Source: an uncultured Clostridia bacterium (GTDB lineage Bacteria > Bacillota > Clostridia > Christensenellales > Christensenellaceae). Taken from it: 43,144 nucleotides of DNA. The translations under genes were made by a program, and so were the position numbers. Position 1 is the stretch's first letter. Each line of letters begins with the position of its first letter. Below, one piece after another: positions 41,298-43,144 of the stretch. The notes beneath the pieces were generated by a model. That model saw only the letters and a list, made by a program, of their open reading frames with translations. It was not told the DNA's origin and made no database searches. The stretch is from NCBI GenBank assembly GCA_947063485.1, contig CAMSSU010000012.1, positions 1 to 43,144 on the forward strand. Direction: 5' to 3'.

Positions 41298-41816
41298 ATG
41301 GATTATTTTGAACTGGGACAAGTGCTGAAGCCCCAAGGCATCCGAGGGGAGATTAAGCTGCGCCCCTACACAGATGATTTAGAGCGCTTCGGCGCTCTTT
41401 CTCATGTATTCCTGAAAAATGGGAAGAACTATGAGAAGCGCGGGGTGCAGAGCGCGCGGGTCTATAAGGAATTTGCTTTTCTCAAGCTGGAGGGGACGGA
41501 GGACCGCAATGCGGCAGAGCTGCTGCGCGGGAAAAGGCTCTATATTGATCGGGAAAATGCCGCTCCGCTGGAGGAAGGCGCCTGCTATATTGCCGATTTA
41601 ATCGGCCTTCGCATTTTAGATGAGCAAGGCAATGAACTGGGCGGGATTCAGGAGATCATGCAGATTGCCGGCGGAGTGGACGTTTACCGGGCTTCTGGCC
41701 CCAGGGGCGGCATGATGTTTCCGGCGGCCCCCGGCGTCATCCTGCAAAAGAGCCCGGAGGAGGGGCAAATCGTCGTGGATGCGGCGCGTCTGGCAGAGGT
41801 TGTGCTATATGACTAA
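41298..41816 (+). CDS. rimM: Ribosome maturation factor RimM
   Basis: RimM aids 30S head assembly with S19. The 172-aa protein has the N-terminal ELGQVLKPQGIRGEIKLRPYTDD and a PRC-barrel C-terminal half (YIADLIGLRILDEQGNELG, then GGMMFPAAP). The final 8 bases overlap the start of trmD, so the two are translationally coupled. Confidence 0.95.
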   Translation: MDYFELGQVLKPQGIRGEIKLRPYTDDLERFGALSHVFLKNGKNYEKRGVQSARVYKEFAFLKLEGTEDRNAAELLRGKRLYIDRENAAPLEEGACYIADLIGLRILDEQGNELGGIQEIMQIAGGVDVYRASGPRGGMMFPAAPGVILQKSPEEGQIVVDAARLAEVVLYD

Positions 41817-42558
41817 TTTCCATATTCTCACGATTTTTCCCGAAATGTTTGAATCCTTTCTGGGGGTCAGCATTTGCAAGCGCGCGCTGGACGCGGGGCA
41901 TATTGCGGTTTCTCTGCATAACTTCCGGGATTACACGCTGGACAAGCACAGGAGAGTAGACGACGCGCCTTTCGGCGGCGGGGCCGGGATGCTCATCGCG
42001 CCCCAGAGCGTATTTGACTGCTTTGAGGCCATCGAGCAAAGCCAGCAGGGAAAGAAGAAAATCAACCTATATCTATCTCCGGCGGGGAAAGTGCTGGACC
42101 AAAAGCTGGCGGCGGAGCTGGCGGAGTATGAGGAGATTAACATCCTATGCGGCCATTACGAGGGCGTGGATCAGCGCATCCTGGATGCTAAAATAGACCA
42201 GGAGATCTCCATCGGTGATTATGTGCTGACGGGCGGAGAGCTGCCAGCTATGGTGCTGATGGACTGCGTCATGCGTCATGTGCCGGGGGTGCTGGGCAAC
42301 GAACAAAGCGCAAAGGGAGAATCCTTTTCCTTTGACGGCCTGCTGGAATACCCGCAGTATACCCGGCCGGCAGAGTTCCGCGGGATGCAGGCGCCGGAGG
42401 TTTTGCTTTCCGGGCATCATGCGAATATCCTGGCATGGCAGAGAAAAAAGGCCATTGAAAAGACGGCAAAAAACAGGCCGGATCTGCTGGAGAAAGCGAA
42501 TCTGACGCCGGAAGAGCGCAGAGCGCTGGCAAAAGGCGGGCTGGAGAATGAGCTTTAA
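41809..42558 (+). CDS. trmD: tRNA (guanine-37-N1)-methyltransferase
   Basis: TrmD methylates G37 of tRNAs to keep reading frame. The 249-aa SPOUT enzyme has FHILTIFPEMFESFLGVS, DDAPFGGGAGMLI, and the SAM knot motifs ILCGHYEGVDQRI and SIGDYVLTGGELPAM. ATG 41809 lies inside the rimM end. A long in-frame extension upstream belongs to rimM and is excluded. Confidence 0.97.
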   Translation: MTNFHILTIFPEMFESFLGVSICKRALDAGHIAVSLHNFRDYTLDKHRRVDDAPFGGGAGMLIAPQSVFDCFEAIEQSQQGKKKINLYLSPAGKVLDQKLAAELAEYEEINILCGHYEGVDQRILDAKIDQEISIGDYVLTGGELPAMVLMDCVMRHVPGVLGNEQSAKGESFSFDGLLEYPQYTRPAEFRGMQAPEVLLSGHHANILAWQRKKAIEKTAKNRPDLLEKANLTPEERRALAKGGLENEL

Positions 42559-42591
42559 AATCGCTTGCTGGCGGGAGAAAGGAAGTCTATA

Positions 42592-42631
42592 TTTCGGAGG
42601 GGCCTTCCGGCCGGAAGAAGCGGCGCCGAAA
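42592..42631. repeat. Nested palindromes between trmD and rplS
   Basis: A perfect 14-bp palindrome CTTCCGGCCGGAAG (42604-42617) lies inside an outer inverted repeat TTTCGG (42592-42597) / CCGAAA (42626-42631), with CGGCGCCG (42621-42628) overlapping. It has no T-run, so it is not a normal terminator; the operon end may still rely on it. Confidence 0.5.
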
Positions 42632-42664
42632 AATGCGGAAATTCCAAAAAAATGGGAAAGATGC

Positions 42665-42694
42665 TTGCAATGGCAAGATGAGGTATGATATAAT
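42665..42694 (+). promoter_or_regulatory. Sigma-A promoter of rplS
   Basis: TTGCAA (42665-42670), 18-base spacer, TATAAT (42689-42694) with TGA before it (extended -10), the same design as the rpsB promoter. A small CTTGC/GCAAG repeat overlaps the -35 box. Start near 42701. Confidence 0.88.
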
Positions 42695-42698
42695 ACCA

Positions 42699-42760
42699 AT
42701 GTTTGTATGAGAGGCGGTCCGCTGCCAATAGGGCATGAACGCCGGTAAAAGGAAGGAGGA
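42699..42760 (+). ncRNA. L19-type ribosomal protein leader
   Basis: The transcript leader before rplS holds GAGGCGGTCCGCTGCC and GGGCATGAACGCC. It can form an outer stem GGCG (42713-42716) / CGCC (42740-42743) with an inner GCC/GGC stem (42724-42726 with 42732-42734). This resembles the Firmicutes L19 leader, thought to let L19 control its own synthesis. The match is from memory of the consensus, not a covariance search. Confidence 0.7.
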
Positions 42761-42767
42761 AGCAAGT

Positions 42768-43109
42768 ATGCAGGATTTAGTGAAATTTGTTGAAGATTCT
42801 CAGCTTCGCTCTGATCTACCCGAGCTGGAAATAGGCGATCTTCTCCGTGTGCATCTGAAAATCAAAGAAGGCAACAGAGAAAGAATACAGGTCTTTGAGG
42901 GCTATTTAATCGCTAGGCAGGGTGGCGGCGTAAGAGAGACGATCACCGTGCGCCGCGTCAGCTATGGCATCGGCGTCGAGAGAGTGTTGCCTCTGCATTC
43001 GCCAAAGATTGACCACATCGAGAAAGTCAGAAGTGGTAAAGTCAGAAGAGCAAAACTCTACTATCTCCGTGACAGAGTCGGCAAGGCCGCAAGAATCAAA
43101 GAGAGATAA
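42768..43109 (+). CDS. rplS: 50S ribosomal protein L19
   Basis: This is a large-subunit protein at the 30S-50S interface. The 113-aa protein has [59 protein letters not shown] and the basic [23 protein letters not shown] at 42768 is preceded by AAGGAGGAAGC; an earlier in-frame ATG at 42735 lies inside the leader structure and is rejected. The 35 bases after it hold only TTGACA at the very window end (43139-43144), possibly the -35 box of the next gene. Confidence 0.98.
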   Translation: MQDLVKFVEDSQLRSDLPELEIGDLLRVHLKIKEGNRERIQVFEGYLIARQGGGVRETITVRRVSYGIGVERVLPLHSPKIDHIEKVRSGKVRRAKLYYLRDRVGKAARIKER

Positions 43110-43144
43110 ACTGATAACTGAAGGTTGGACAAGGGTATTTGACA

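Overview
The window is chromosomal DNA from a Gram-positive bacterium of the Bacillota, most likely class Clostridia. The grounds are polC-type replicative polymerase, a MEP isoprenoid pathway (dxr, ispG), Firmicutes-style gene order, and a large secreted repeat protein with a wall-sorting-like C-terminus. Base composition is moderately GC-rich by eye. No rRNA, tRNA, CRISPR array, insertion sequence, transposase or phage gene is visible. Almost everything is housekeeping; species or order cannot be fixed from the sequence alone (an uncultured gut Clostridia lineage is a guess).

Layout. (a) 1-2010: the tail of a DUF5050-type protein, then two minus-strand accessory genes, a small Xre regulator and an EamA-family transporter, separated by clear terminators. 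(b) 2149-15319: the classic translation/envelope block rpsB-tsf, pyrH, frr, a 66-aa PASTA-like ORF, uppS, cdsA, a DUF4180 gene, dxr, rseP, ispG, polC. It is cut into shorter transcription units by terminators after tsf, cdsA and rseP, and by promoters before rpsB, frr and ispG. (c) 15440-21385: a monocistronic unit for a 1,924-aa exported protein with a beta-helix-like N-terminal half and eleven divergent InlB-B-like repeats. (d) 21481-30945: secD-secF, recJ, rel, dtd, an MBL-fold hydrolase and hemZ. (e) 30963-34479: hisS-aspS and trxA. (f) 34579-43109: smc-ftsY-ylxM-ffh-rpsP-khpA-rimM-trmD, then rplS with its own promoter and an L19-type leader.

How the genes work together. Block (b) supplies ribosomal protein S2, EF-Ts, UMP kinase and ribosome recycling factor. 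It also holds two MEP-pathway enzymes feeding isoprenoids, undecaprenyl-diphosphate synthase, CDP-diacylglycerol synthase, a site-2 protease and the replicative DNA polymerase. Blocks (d) and (f) hold the export machinery (SecD/SecF, FtsY, Ffh, YlxM), stringent-response control (Rel), DNA repair and chromosome organisation (RecJ, SMC), tRNA charging and quality control (HisS, AspS, Dtd) and ribosome maturation (S16, KhpA, RimM, TrmD, L19).

I do not see a convincing new multi-gene system. The points most worth a second look are: a SecD that lacks the conserved TM4 aspartate motif while its SecF partner keeps its aspartate; the giant repeat protein directly upstream with an atypical AKTGD sorting-like motif; a DXR with Leu in place of the active-site His of the DSEHSA motif; a PASTA-like micro-protein between frr and uppS; and several perfect palindromes in gene-control positions (before rseP, rpsP, xre, and between trmD and rplS).
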